Origin: Mauremys mutica
Lineage: Eukaryota; Chordata; Testudines; Geoemydidae
Assembly: GCF_020497125.1 (NCBI RefSeq)
Contig: NC_059073.1
Coordinates: 9,755,225-9,819,224 of the forward strand
DNA: 64,000 nucleotides
Reading direction: 5' to 3'
A program made the position numbers and the translations under genes. Positions 43,180-54,699 of this stretch are shown here, one piece after another. Position 1 is the first letter of the stretch. Each line of letters begins with the position of its first letter. The notes below the pieces were generated by a model, which was not told where the DNA came from, ran no database searches, and was given only the letters and a program-made list of their open reading frames with translations.

Positions 43180-43470
43180 TCAGGGAGGATGAGGCCCTCT
43201 TCTAGCAGTTGAGGTGTGAAAACCAAGGGAGGAGAAACTGGTTTTGTAGTTGGCAAGCCATTCACAGTCTTTGTTTAATCCTGAGCTGATGGTGTCAAAT
43301 TTGCAGATGAACTGAAGCTCAGCAGTTTCTCTTTGAAGTCTGGTCCTGAAGTTTTTTTGCTGCAGGATGGCCACCTTAAGATCTGCTATTGTGTGGCCAG
43401 GGAGGTTGAAGTGTTCTCCTATAGGTTTTTGTATATTGCCATTCCTAATATCTGATTTGTGTCCATTTGT
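43180..43470 (-). pseudogene. Inverted Penelope-like GIY-YIG C-terminal fragment
   Basis: On the minus strand the frame gives GHKSDIRNGNIQKP, then GEHFNLPGHTIADLKVAIL and about 55 further residues to the stop near 43180. It overlaps the last roughly 20 residues of the forward copy and supplies the nuclease C-terminus that the forward copy lacks. It belongs to the same insertion as the forward part. Confidence 0.8.
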
Positions 43471-43474
43471 GTCC

Positions 43475-44397
43475 ACCTACGCTACATTGATGACATCTTC
43501 ATCATCTGGTCCCATGGGAAGGAGACTCTGGAAAAATTCCACCACGATTTCAACAGCTTCCACCCCACCATCAACCTCAGCCTGGACCAATCTACACTGG
43601 AGGTCCACTTCTTTGACACCACGGTGCAAATAAGTGATGGTCACATTAACACCACCCTATACCGAAAACCTACCGAACGCTATGCCTACCTTCATGCCTC
43701 CAGCTTCCATCCCGGGCACACCACACGATCCATTGTCTACAGCCAAGCACTGAGGTACAACCGCATCTGCTCTAATCCCTCAGACAGAGACCAACACCTA
43801 CAAAATCTCCACCAAGCATTCTCAAAACTACAGTACCCGCACAAGGAAATAAGGAAACAGATCAACAGAGCCAGACGTGTACCCGGAAGCCTCCTACTGC
43901 AAGACAAACCCAAGAAAGAAACCAACAGGACTCCACTGGCCATCACATACAGTCCCCAGCTAAAACCCCTCCAACGAATCATCAGGGATCTACAACCCAT
44001 CCTGGACAATGATCCCACACTTTCACAGGCCTTGGGTGGCAGGCCAGTCCTCGCCCACAGACAACCTGCCAACCTGAAGCATATTCTCACCAGTAACTGC
44101 ACACCGCACCATAGTAACTCTAACTCAGGAACCAATCCATGCAACAAACCTCGATGCCAACTCTGCCCACATATCTACACCAGCGACACCATCACAGGAC
44201 CTAACCAGATCAGCCACACCATCACCAGTTCATTCACCTGCACATCCACCAATGTAATATATGCCATCATATGCCAGCAGTGCCCCTCTGCTATGTACAT
44301 CGGCCAAACTGGACAGTCTCTACGGAAAAGGATAAATGGACACAAATCAGATATTAGGAATGGCAATATACAAAAACCTGTAGGAGAACACTGTTAG
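43475..44397 (+). pseudogene. Penelope-like RT C-terminus and GIY-YIG endonuclease
   Basis: The frame is open from the inversion junction to the TAG at 44395-44397, about 307 residues. It begins just before the reverse transcriptase YxDD box (RYIDDIFIIW), followed by EVHFFDT, a basic region, a cysteine cluster (CNKPRCQLCP) and the GIY-YIG nuclease core (NVIYAIICQQCP, then MYIGQTGQSLRKRINGHKSD). These two domains in this order define Penelope-like elements. Most of the RT domain, including the fingers, is lost upstream because the sequence switches to the inverted segment, and the nuclease C-terminus is lost after GEH. There is no start codon of its own. It is a dead fragment although free of stops. 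Confidence 0.88.
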
Positions 44398-44736
44398 TCT
44401 ATAAGGTGCCACAGGACTCTTTGCTGCTTTTACAGATCCAGACTAACACGGCTACCCCTCTGATACTTGCTGCAGTGAGTAACTTACACAGTAAGTGAGT
44501 AATACACAGTAACCTACAGGCAGGAAAGTGACACCGAGAAATGCATTGCATGAAGGGGAACCTTCTCACCTGGCCACAGAAGATGCTATCTGCTTTCCAA
44601 CAGCACCAACCCTTCATCCGTCGCAGCAATCTTCTCATTTCAGTCCTCGCTGCTTTTGCTCAAGAAGTTTTGGTTAGTTTATTCCTCTAAGCTTGATCTA
44701 AAGAAAAGGAAATGGATACATCTCAGACTGTTTTGG

Positions 44737-44920
44737 AGGACTAGCTCAGTAGTTTGAGCATTGGCCTGCTAAACCCACAGTTGTAAGTTCAATCCTTGAG
44801 GGGGCCACTTAGGGATCTGGGGCAAAAATTGGTCCTGCTAATGAAGGCAGGGGGCTGGACTCAATGACTTTTCAAGGTCCCTTCCAGTTCTAGGAGATTG
44901 GTATATCTCCAATTATTACC
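44737..44920 (+). repeat. tRNA-derived turtle SINE (Cry type), copy 3
   Basis: It has the A box TAGCTCAGTAGTTTGAG, B box GTTGTAAGTTCAATCC, and the same body and tail (GGTATATCTCCAATTATTACC) as copies 1 and 2. Confidence 0.88.
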
Positions 44921-45419
44921 TTTCATGGTCTAGGAGGAAGACTTGTAGAAAAGATGGCTTGACAGAGCTAGAGACCATGTCTGAATCCACACCCCTCCAT
45001 GGTTGCAGCTAGATCTCATCAATGGTATATACATCTGGGAGGGTTGTTTTTTTGGATGTGTGTGGGGTTTTTGGATATAATGATATTAAAATAACATTGA
45101 GATTACAAAGACAAGAATTCAAAAGTTAGAAAATACCAGTCTAAAAATTGCTCATGCAACCTTAATGTGGCCCCATTGTGTGTTTGCATTGTAATAGACT
45201 TTCATTACACAATCCCATACTATTATTTCTGCAGGACCCCAGCCTTATTCAGAGCACAGAAGGGCAGTGCTCGCTGAATGGGTAGCTATCCAATATTTCT
45301 TTTTATTCTCACTGTTCAATGTGTGGTCCCATGCATTATTGACTTCACATCATCTGAACCCTGCACTGAATACAGAATTACTAATTCCCCCATGGGTTTT
45401 TCTATGCTCCTCTCATCAT

Positions 45420-45545
45420 AGCTTTTTAGTGCTTTACAAACATTATTGCATTTATCTTTACAACACCCCAGTGAGGTGGTATTATTGGCCCGATTTTACA
45501 GAGGGGGACCCAAGGCACAGAGGTTCAGGCCACAAGTGTCAACTC
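45420..45545 (-). repeat. MIR-like fragment
   Basis: GTGCTTTACAAACATTATTG, CACCCCAGTGAGGTGGTATT and GATTTTACAGAGGGGGACC match the first half of the MIR-like family. Confidence 0.55.
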
Positions 45546-45549
45546 ATTT

Positions 45550-48185
45550 TGGGTGCCCAATTTGACAAGCCGAGGACTTTTCAGAATGCATGACATTCTA
45601 CAGCACTTTATATGTTCACTGCACAGCTCTCATTGACAGCTTCTGCCAATCAGACCTTAGAGATCTCAGTACACAGAAAATGAGGAATATGCAGTGACCA
45701 CCTTGGAACATGTTGGTTTACTTGTGCCCGGCATTACATAGGAACTCTGTGACAGAGGCAGGGACAGAATCCAATTCTCCAGGGGGGCATTCATGCCCCT
45801 CCCTTCTCTTCCTGAAGTTCTCCGCCTCATCCACCACATACTTCCTGTAGAAGAACATTTACAGAGGGCCTTTAGATCTTTGGTCAAGTTAGTAGGCCTG
45901 AAGTCTTAGTTGAGCTTGCTTCTGTGTGTAAGGGGCATGAAGAAAGTCCCCAAACACAGTTAGCCATAGCCAAGCTTGTTAAATATAACCGCAATGGAAG
46001 CGTTAGAAAAGTCAAACCACAAAAGAACTAGATTAGGAATAACAATAACAGGAAAAGCCAAATAAGGGAGATGATTGTTTCTTTTCGCTTTTGACCTGCA
46101 TTACATTTTGCAATGTATTCCAAATAAGGTAATTAATACGGAAGTATGTGTAATTTGTCTGTGGTTTTAAGCTTTAAAAGGCTTGCATGTTCCTTGAATC
46201 GGGGGGCAGCTACTGAGAGCTGTTACCCCCATGCGCGCTTGTAATCAGTAAAGGTGCCTCAGGCAAATCTGATCCAAAATCAATCGTGTGGTCAATTTTC
46301 CACAACATTCCCAACTTCTGCAACAAATCAGACAACAGCCTAATTCGCTGTGCAACCTGCTTCATTCCCAAAGCACAGTCCATCCTGTGCACTGAATGAG
46401 GCAAGGATCCCGGAGAACTAATAGTATCTTATCATGTAATTAGACTGTTTCATAATGCATACACACCAAGGGGAAAGTTAAGGTTGTAGAGGCAAACTTA
46501 ACTCTGGAATTCCTGACTTTTGAGTGCTTGACTTTGCAACCTTAACATTATTTGAATGTAGGGTTTTTCATGTAATTCTCTACGTTTTTTAATAACTTAA
46601 AAATTGGAGAGAAAAAAACCCAACGCCCCACAAATATTTCATCCTGTGGAACCATATTTTGCTTCCGTTTGGGTAATCAACAGGGTTGGGCTCTTTAGAT
46701 CCATACTACAATCGGCTACGATTGAGCTAATAAAGCCACTGGTAACAGTAGAAGGCTGTTATCTTTTATGTGGACCTGCCAGTAGCAGGGCACGGAGTTG
46801 CACACTGCGCCAGTGGGTTTCACAGTTGTTTGCCAGCAGCAAAGGAATGTAGAGATGCAGGGAAAATGAGTTCAGTCCCAGGTTCTCTAGGGGAAATTGC
46901 TCTAGTGCTGATACTGTTCTGTTCCTGTCTTCCCGCAGCATCTTTGTCCCCTTCTGCGGCTCACTACTCCCTACCCAGCTCCTACTGCAGTCCCCACCCC
47001 ATTCCTTCCCTGACTCCTGCACCTGCCCCATCCCTGACCCTAATTCTTCTTCCCAACTCCTCCCTGAGCTACTCCCTCTGTCCTCCCATCTCTTCTCCCC
47101 ACCTCCTCCCCATTCTTCACCCTTCTGCAGTCCAGGCAGGCTCCTTCCTCCAGCTCCTGGGCACTAGCAGTGAGACCACTGAGAGCCTAGGAGAGACAAA
47201 GCCCCTGCTCCCAGTTCCCGTGCTACAGCAGGCACTGGTGCCTGGGAGAACCAATTGCAGGGGAAGGCTTTACAGCAGCGGGATATTGCATGCTTGGTCA
47301 CTCCGTGGGGATGGTGCATACACAGTCCAGTCATACCCAGGAGCTGTGAGGGGATGGCGCATGAGACATCGCTCTCTGGGAGTAGTGCATGTGCAGTCCA
47401 TGTAGGTGCCAGGAGGGACAGGTGTCGCAGCTAGCCCTGTGACCCGTAGCTTAGACACCATTCAGAGCCCAGCAACATGGGCTGGATGGAAAGGTGTGCA
47501 AGAGTTAGGATCTTTGCCCACCTCTTCGGAGCGTTGTCAGGATTACGACATGAAGGTTTACATGGTGGTCTGAGATCCCTGGGTGGAGGACGCTATCGAA
47601 ATGTGAAGTATTCATCTGTAACATGGATATTTAAGGGAGGATCAGATGAACTATAGATGTAGAAAGAAAAATAACTATATTTCCTCAGGGCAGGATGTGT
47701 TGCTCCCATGAATTTAGGACTCTACTGGCTTCGTTGAGCTGTTTGGGCCTACTATCCTACCCAGTGACTAATGAAGGCTATAGCTCCAGTGTACTCCCTA
47801 GCATGCAAAGCATTAATAGCTCCTTCATGCCCAGGGTTGACACAGATAAGGGAACACCTGTTAAAAGGCTCGAATACGGAGCAATTCAGTTCACCTGGCG
47901 TCTTCTGCTGGAAGAGCATGGAATGACTATACCAAACAACAGCTGAACATCTTCCTGGAGGGCTCGTTCCACACTGCGGCTTGTTGAAAAACCAGCAAGG
48001 TCAGAGGCTGCTGCAGATGTAGCCCTAGAAACCCAGCCAGTTGTGCTAAATAAAACACAAGCTGGTGGCAAGTGATCTTAATGTCATCTGATCGGAGACA
48101 TTGCTGAAAGAAGTCTCCAAAAACATGGCTTGGGGAAACAAGAGCACAGGAAAGAATCTGGGTTCATCATGCACAGACATTCTCA
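45550..48185. other. No gene recognised
   Basis: A pyrimidine-rich tract at 46920-47150 keeps a long plus-strand frame open but is low-complexity. No repeat family was assigned. Confidence 0.45.
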
Positions 48186-48189
48186 CTTC

Positions 48190-48336
48190 AGGGGCCACGA
48201 ACAGGTGTCAGGGTAGCCACCATCCCACCCTTCCCATAGTGCTACCCCGGAGGCGGTATCCTGGCTAGTGGGAAAGGGGCCCTGAGGGAGTGAAAGGGTC
48301 ACAGCATGGAAAAGGTTGAGAGCCACTAACCTAGCA
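48190..48336. repeat. Truncated hAT fragment (GGTTGAGAGCCACT end)
   Basis: The segment GGGTCACAGCATGGAAAAGG followed by TTGAGAGCCACTAAC matches the right end of a hAT family also seen at 23385-23420. The left part is unclear. Confidence 0.4.
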
Positions 48337-48339
48337 AAC

Positions 48340-51300
48340 TCAAAGGTCATGTTCAAAGTGAAGCCTGACCTGACATAGAGACCCTGGCCCTTTAAAATTC
48401 CTCCGGCCCTGCAGGGATTTCCACTGAATTACACTGAGTTCCTGTAAATGAACCATTCCCTTTCTGCCAGGCCAAGAGGAGTTTTAAAGGGCTACGACTA
48501 TGGAAGGGACCTGGGACATAGACCGTATGACCCTTCTACTGCTTTAGCTAAATAAGCTGCTTAATGAGCTCAGGTCACCCAGGACTGGGACTGGATGTAG
48601 GATTCAACTGAGCAGCTCCGTACTACCGTTACCAAATCATGGTGGTCCTTTAGAACAAGAAGGAAGCCGCAATCTGGACCCAAACTTTGGGCTCAGACCC
48701 ATCCCTGGTAACAAACAGACGTGGGCCACAGATGAAGTGACGGCCTTGAGGACGTGAAAGGCCCCACATCTTGTAACTAATCCCAGGAGCCATCCAGATT
48801 TTAAAACCATTTCCTAACGTTTTTAAGACTTGTGCACACTGAATATTTAGGAGCCCTCTGAAGGCTCCGGTTTCTTTGCCTGGAACTGACACTCCTTTCT
48901 AGGTTACTCTCTGTGCCGTGACTTCTTAAAGTTACTTTCAAAGGGATTATAATATATTACAGGATCACAAAACGCTTATTTATATATATCTCAGCTTTTA
49001 CGTAACCAGATTTTCAGGAAATGAGACTGGAGTTGATGGTAACAACTGATTGGGCCACCTACTGCTTGGAATAATCTACTGTCAGGATGGCAAGAGCTGA
49101 AAAAAGCAATAAAAGTGATAGGATCTAAGTTAATTCCAGTGAAATCTAAACGTCAAATACAGCGACGAAAGTAAATGTGGCTCACCTAGCCGGGCTGGGA
49201 TACAAAGAGAAATGAAATGGAAAGCCATAAAGCACCCTGGGGGAAGGGAAAGGGACAAGTGAATTACCTGAAACAAACAAGATATTGTAACAAATCGATG
49301 GCCATCCAGGACTTCACATTGGTCACAGATGTGGCATCACGGAGGCATTTGAGACTTTGCAGCAACAATGGGGATCAAACTTACACCTGCCTGATCCAAA
49401 GCCCACTGGAGGCTATAGGAGTCTCTTGATTGATTTCAGTGGTCTTTTGGTCAGACTGCTGAAGCACCGGTCCCTACCACATGGGCTAAAGGAAAATCTC
49501 TTTAAGCTGTACCAGTACGTGGTCCATGACCCACAGGCAGAGAGTTTGGATTCTCTCCTGGAGAGGGCAGTGGTAAATACACACTAGCTAGTTCAATGCA
49601 ATATGTATAAAAAGAAAACAACAAGAGTGGAACCCCACCCACCGGAACGCCAGTTAACTAAATCCAAAGGAGAGCAACGTCACTTGGAGCTGCAGTGGAA
49701 GAGAGATGCCAGGTTGGGTCAAAGGGAATGTAGGAGGAGAAAAGGATGGAAATACAGCTGTGTAGTTGTCATGTTCCTTGAGGGGTAAGAAAGGAACTTT
49801 ATGTGGAAGAAGAAGGGAAGCTGGTGCAGGGATTCAGGGGAGAGACAGCAGGAAAGGTGGGGCAAGAAGGAAGCTGGTTGTTCACAAGGTTGCAGTTGAC
49901 AAGAGAGGAAATTACTGGAGCATGGATTAATGTTCTGGGCCCGAGAATCACGACTTGCTGTGCAAACTAGAACTCAGGAGTGCCCAGGGCCCATCCACCA
50001 TGCCACAGAAAGGAATAAAGGGAACCTGTTAATGCAGCATGCGGAGTGGAAGACGAGCCTCACTCATGACGTGAAGTTCTTGAGGCTGCAGCAATGTGGT
50101 GCAGACCAGCGATTCCAGACAGGTGCTGCAGAACTCCGTATGCCACCCGCTGCAACGGGAGCTATGCAAGCACTGGAGCAGGTGCTGCAGTGGGGAATAG
50201 TTTTGCACTGAGGAACTGTGCAATCGCAGGAGGTTTAGCTCCTTGGATGGAAATAATCTGGCCCTTTGGCAGGCAACAAAGGCTATATCTATAAAAAAAG
50301 AAAATGAGAGGTGTCATCAGGTCAGAAAGTCGCTCCCAGGGAATGTTAATGGAGGCTAAAATGTCCCTTTTACATTTTCAGGGGGGGATGCACTGGGGGA
50401 TTTTGACAATAAAATACTGGCTCTCCAGACTATCCATGGCCACATGTGCCTATGTGAAGTGCTGGGTGGAATCTGGGCACCCTATGCCATGCAGATTAAT
50501 GAGAGGGACCGGATCCAGAACCTGACCAATAAGAGTAAACAGAGACCTGATAGTGGCAATGAAAGCTGAAGTCTCTCAATAGTGAGCAACGGCTGGTTTT
50601 GCCCTTACACGCCCCTCTTGCATGTCTCAGCTGCAGCAGGAGTGAGGAAAAGAGCCATTAACCCCCTTATTCCCCTTTGGGCTACAGCACCAGGCAGTGC
50701 TGAGACAAAATAGTTTTGTTCTTGCCGTGTGGCTGTGAGAGACACACATACTCCTGAGTGGCGCTTCCTAGTACAGAAACCTTGCAGGAGCCCTGTTCAC
50801 TGGAAAGCAAGCCTCTGCGGCACTATTTCTATAGCAACCTCTCCTTTACAAACCCACACTGTGCTCTCAAGGGCCTACCCGGGTCGTATGGATGTTGCTG
50901 AGCCCCGGTTTGGGCATGAGCTGAGCTCAGGGCAGTAGAGAAAGGATTGGGGGGAAAGGGAGGGGAGGGCCACGAAGGGATTTCAGAGACCAGATCCCTC
51001 TGTAATTTTCAGATACATATGCACGTTTTCTAGGTCTGCATGGAAACACCCAGGGGGGAAATATTAATACATGCTACTGAATAATGAACACACGCTAACG
51101 AATCAGCATCTTCAACGGCACGCAGCTCAAAGGGAGGAGTTTATCAAAAGCTCTTTGAGTGACCAGAGAATCAGAACAGTTGCAACCGCAGCCCCTGCGG
51201 GTAATGGATGAAGTGTGTGAGAGCTGGGAACCGGGCATGCTCAGTGAAGGGGAGCTGGCTATGGAACAGTGCATCTGATCATCCTTTGGAAATGCTGCCC

Positions 51301-51435
51301 AACCTTCCTCTTCGAAAAGGCCTTTCCACCATTAGAATGACACCGACGCCCCCTTCTACCCTAGACACCACAAACAAACAAACTAAAACCCTGAACCAAA
51401 TCGACCTTACAAAAAAACCAACAGTCAGCGACCGC
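48340..51435. other. No gene recognised
   Basis: Unique-looking sequence with short scattered frames on both strands. No motif, repeat family or RNA structure is evident. Confidence 0.45.
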
Positions 51436-51439
51436 CTTT

Positions 51440-51510
51440 CTGTTCTCTGTTTGTACAGCCCCTAGCACAATGCGCTCCTACTCCACGACTGAGGCTCCCA
51501 GGGGCTAAGA
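51440..51510 (+). repeat. Old amniote dispersed repeat fragment
   Basis: CTGTTTGTACAGCCCCTAGCAC, split here as GTACAGCCCCTAGCAC, then GAGGCTCCCAGGGGC, match the right half of the family at 33833. Confidence 0.45.
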
Positions 51511-51784
51511 TAATAACACTAACCAATAATAACAATGAACTGATCAATTTTAAAGAATAAACCCCAAACCCTACCGCACGCTAAATTTTCATCCCAAAAA
51601 GGGAGATGTGCCAGAGACTCCTTGGAACCCACTAGGGGCTTTGCTATTGCTATTGTTTTTATGTGGATTTTGATACCATGGTAATGGGCATTAGTATAGA
51701 AACCTAACAAAGAAGATCAACCGATAGCAAGAGATGGCATGGATAACAGAGGATGAAAGGAGTCTGAGTCAACCCAGATTCACC

Positions 51785-52450
51785 GTGGATGAAATGGACA
51801 TCATCATTATTCAATATTTTAGTTAATGACTTGGATAATGGAGTGGAGAGTGTGCTAATAAAATTTTCAGATGACACCAAGCTGGGAGGGATTGAAAGTA
51901 CTTTGGAGGGCAAGATTAAAAGTCAAAATGATGCTGACAAATTGGAGAATTGGTCTGAAAAATGCAAAGTACACTTAGGATTATAGTGGATCACAAACTG
52001 AATATGAGCCAATATGATGCAGTTGCAAAAATAGGCTAATATCATTTTGGGGTGTATTAACATGAATGGCATATATAAAACACGGGAGGTAACTGTTCTG
52101 CTCTGCTAGCAATGGTGAAGCCTCAGCTGGAGTACTGTGTCCAGTTCTGGGCAACACACTCTAAGAAACATGTGGACAAACTGGAGACAATCGAGGAGAG
52201 CAACAAAAAGGATAAAAGGTTTAAAAAACCTGACTCATGAAGAAATGTTAAAAAAACGGGTCATGGTTAGTCTTGAGAAAAGGAGATTGAGAGGGGACTT
52301 GATAACAGTCTTCAAATATGTTAAGGGCTGTTATAGAGGATGGTGATCAATTGTTCTCCACGTCTACTGAAGGTCGGACAAGAAGTAATCAGTTTAATCT
52401 TCAGAAAGGGAGATTTAGGTTAGATATTAGGGAAAACTTTCATTCAAAGA
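51785..52450 (+). repeat. CR1-type LINE fragment, RT to 3' region
   Basis: The plus strand encodes NDLDNGVESVLIKFSDDTKLGG, a palm region with the box changed to FSDD, then DADKLENWSEKCKV. This is followed by CR1 3' sequence with CTCAGCTGGAGTACTGTGTC and AGACTGAGAGGGGACTTGAT-like text. Several stops and indels are present. Confidence 0.75.
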
Positions 52451-52459
52451 AAGACTGAC

Positions 52460-52930
52460 CAGCTGATGCAAGTTAGAATGGCACTGAGCAGAGAACAAAT
52501 ATTTAATGTTATATACAGATACACACTGCAGGTTGGTTGTACTATTAAGAAGGAGGAATTCCAGATAGCCCTGCACCAAATGATCAGTGAAGTACCACAA
52601 GCTGAGGAATTGATTATTGGAACAGATCTCAACAGACATGTGGGAGAACTCAGTGAGGACTATGACGATTGTCACGGAGGATGAGGTATTGGAACCAGAA
52701 ATGAAGCTGGTGAGGTTATCTTAGAATTAGCCAGAGCCAATACATACTTTTTAAAGAGGGAGGAGCACTTAAATATATACAAGAGCAATGTCAACAGGTT
52801 CCAGACTGACAAGTTCCTGATAAGAGGAAGAGATCTAAAAAACATGACTGACTGCAAAGTGACCCCGGGAGAACAGATTGCAGGGCAACCAAGACAGCTT
52901 ATAATGGAAAAGCTCAGGAAAATTATCAGT
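52460..52930 (+). pseudogene. RTE-like LINE endonuclease fragment
   Basis: Two pieces of one frame, parted by a TGA at about 52682, read VIYRYTLQVGC, EELIIGTDLNRHVGE and DYDDCHGG, then GTRNEAGEVILELARANTYF, then DCKVTPGEQIAGQPRQL. The order NVISAYAPQVGC-like, GDLNxHVG, DCKVIPG matches the apurinic-type endonuclease of RTE-group LINEs. It lies between two CR1-type pieces that are out of ORF2 order. Confidence 0.65.
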
Positions 52931-53640
52931 GAAGTTGATTGGGAGGAACAATTTAAGATGACAAATGTGAATGAAAATTCAAAGCTATTTAAGAAGAGCT
53001 TATTAGATGGTCAAAAAGCCATGATTCCACAATCAAGAAACAGGACAACTTTCGCTAAAGGTCCATCCTGGTTCAATAGTGAAGGCAACAATTAAAGATA
53101 AAAAAGCAATATATAACAAATGTAAAAAAGGGGGAAAATATAGCACTTGATGAAAATTAGAAGTTATGAAGTATAGAAAATTGATGAGGGAAGCTAAAGA
53201 TACCAGGGAAAACTCCATTGCTGGCAAGGCTCAGAACAGCAAGGAGGAGTGGTTTTAGTATATTAAGAACAAAAGAAATCCTAACAATAGTATAGGACCA
53301 TTACTAGATGGAGATAATAAGATTAACAGTGATGCAAAAAAGGCTTAAGTGTTTAGTAATTATTTCTGTTCTGTATGTGGAAAGAAGTAGGATGATGTGC
53401 TTGTATCACATGATGCTGAAGTACTTTCTAGACCATTAGCAACTAAGGAATTTGTTAAACATCTACCAGAGAGAAGTATCATTAAATCAGTAGGCCTAGA
53501 TAACTTTACTCAAGAGACCTAAAAAAGTTGACTTAGGAGCTCTTTAGCGCTCTATTGTTTAATTTTTAATAAATCTTAGAATACTGGGAAAATTGCAGAA
53601 GACTGTAAGTGTGCTAGTGTTGTGTCAATATTCTGATGTG
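52930..53640 (+). repeat. CR1/L2-type LINE ORF2 linker fragment
   Basis: Broken plus-strand frames show VDWEEQFK, LFKKSLLDGQKAMIPQSR, GPSWFN, then RKLMREAKDT, YIKNKRNPNNSIGPLLDG and VFSNYFCSVC. This is the region between endonuclease and RT in CR1/L2-type ORF2. Many stops are present. Confidence 0.65.
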
Positions 53641-54245
53641 GGTTGAAAGACATTAATGGGGCTTGATTTTCAGAGGGTGAGTGCTCAGTGCTTATTGGAA
53701 ATTTAGGCTCTTTTAAGATGTCTGAAGTTGGGCCACCCTAAAAATGGAGGCACCTAAAATGTCTAGTCACTGAGATGCAGATCCTCAAAGGTATTTAGGG
53801 ACCTAGATCCCATTGAAATCTATCTATCTATATATACACTTAGGCCCTTGTTGTTATCAACAGCAACTCAGGTATTTAGTAAGCATAATCTGATACCTGG
53901 GCACCACCTGGTTAAGATTTACATAAAACGACTCTTCCCCAAACTAGGTAACCATTAAAGGATGGGTGCATTTTACACTATATGATGATGACCTTAGCAG
54001 ACTGGACAATCTATTCCAAAAAGAACAGAAATAATATCATGACCCACGTGACCAAACAAAATAACTTGAATATCCTGGCCAATTGCTTGTGAAACAGTTA
54101 CAAACCAAGAATTCTTGGCAGACGGCATATGACAAATATATTCAAAGAGTAAATGCATTTGAGTAGATTAAGAGGTGAAATGCACCTAATACATCATTCA
54201 TCATGACTTATTTAGCTACATCTATATGTCTGTGTGTTTTAAAAT

Positions 54246-54694
54246 TAGAGCTGGTGAGAACAGGATTTTATATTTTACAGGAAATACCACAATTTTGAAT
54301 TTTTTTCTGTTTCGAAACCAACCAAAATCAAAACATTTTGAAATTTCCAGGGAAACAATCAAAAATTTTCATTTGAATAAAATTGAAATATTTTGTTCTG
54401 GTTTTGGCCTTTTTAAAGGTTTTATTTGGAGTTTTTGGGGTTTTTTTTTAATGTTTTGGTATTAAAAAAACCCACTGATTTCATTTTGGAAATTCATTTC
54501 AAAATGAAAAATTGAAATTTCCAATATGAAAAAGTCAAAATGGGACCTTTTGTCATTATCAAAATGCTTCTTTTCATTCTTTTCTTATCAAAAGTTTGTC
54601 AAAATCGACATGGTTTTCTCAACTTTTCAATTTTGACAAAAACTGCATTTTTTGGTCAAAAAACTAAAAAATGTCATAGAAACAATCAGCTCTA
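54246..54694. mobile_element. AT-rich palindromic MITE, TAGAGCTG ends
   Basis: It begins TAGAGCTGGT and ends with the inverse CAGCTCTA. The interior is dominated by AAAATTTTGA/TCAAAATTT motifs in both orientations, giving strong self-complementarity. Related copies lie at 58924 and 62339. Confidence 0.6.
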
Positions 54695-54699
54695 TTAAC

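Larger units (their letters stand above)
43016..44462 (+). mobile_element. Penelope-like retroelement with inverted 5' segment and 16-bp TSD
   Basis: ATACTTGCTGCAGTGA occurs directly at both ends (43000-43015 and 44463-44478), so everything between arrived in one insertion. The left part, to about 43470, is an inverted copy of the element's 3' part. The right part runs forward with reverse transcriptase and GIY-YIG coding sequence and ends in the tail containing GACTAACACGGCTACC. In the forward part about 0.35-0.4 kb between GEH and the tail is missing, but it is present in the inverted part. Inverted-plus-forward structure and variable TSDs are typical of Penelope-like elements. Confidence 0.85.

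Noticed and set aside
46770..47405. 211-codon plus-strand open frame
   Set aside because: It spans a pyrimidine-rich low-complexity tract with leucine/serine/proline runs, has a non-ATG start, and shows no domain or splice context.
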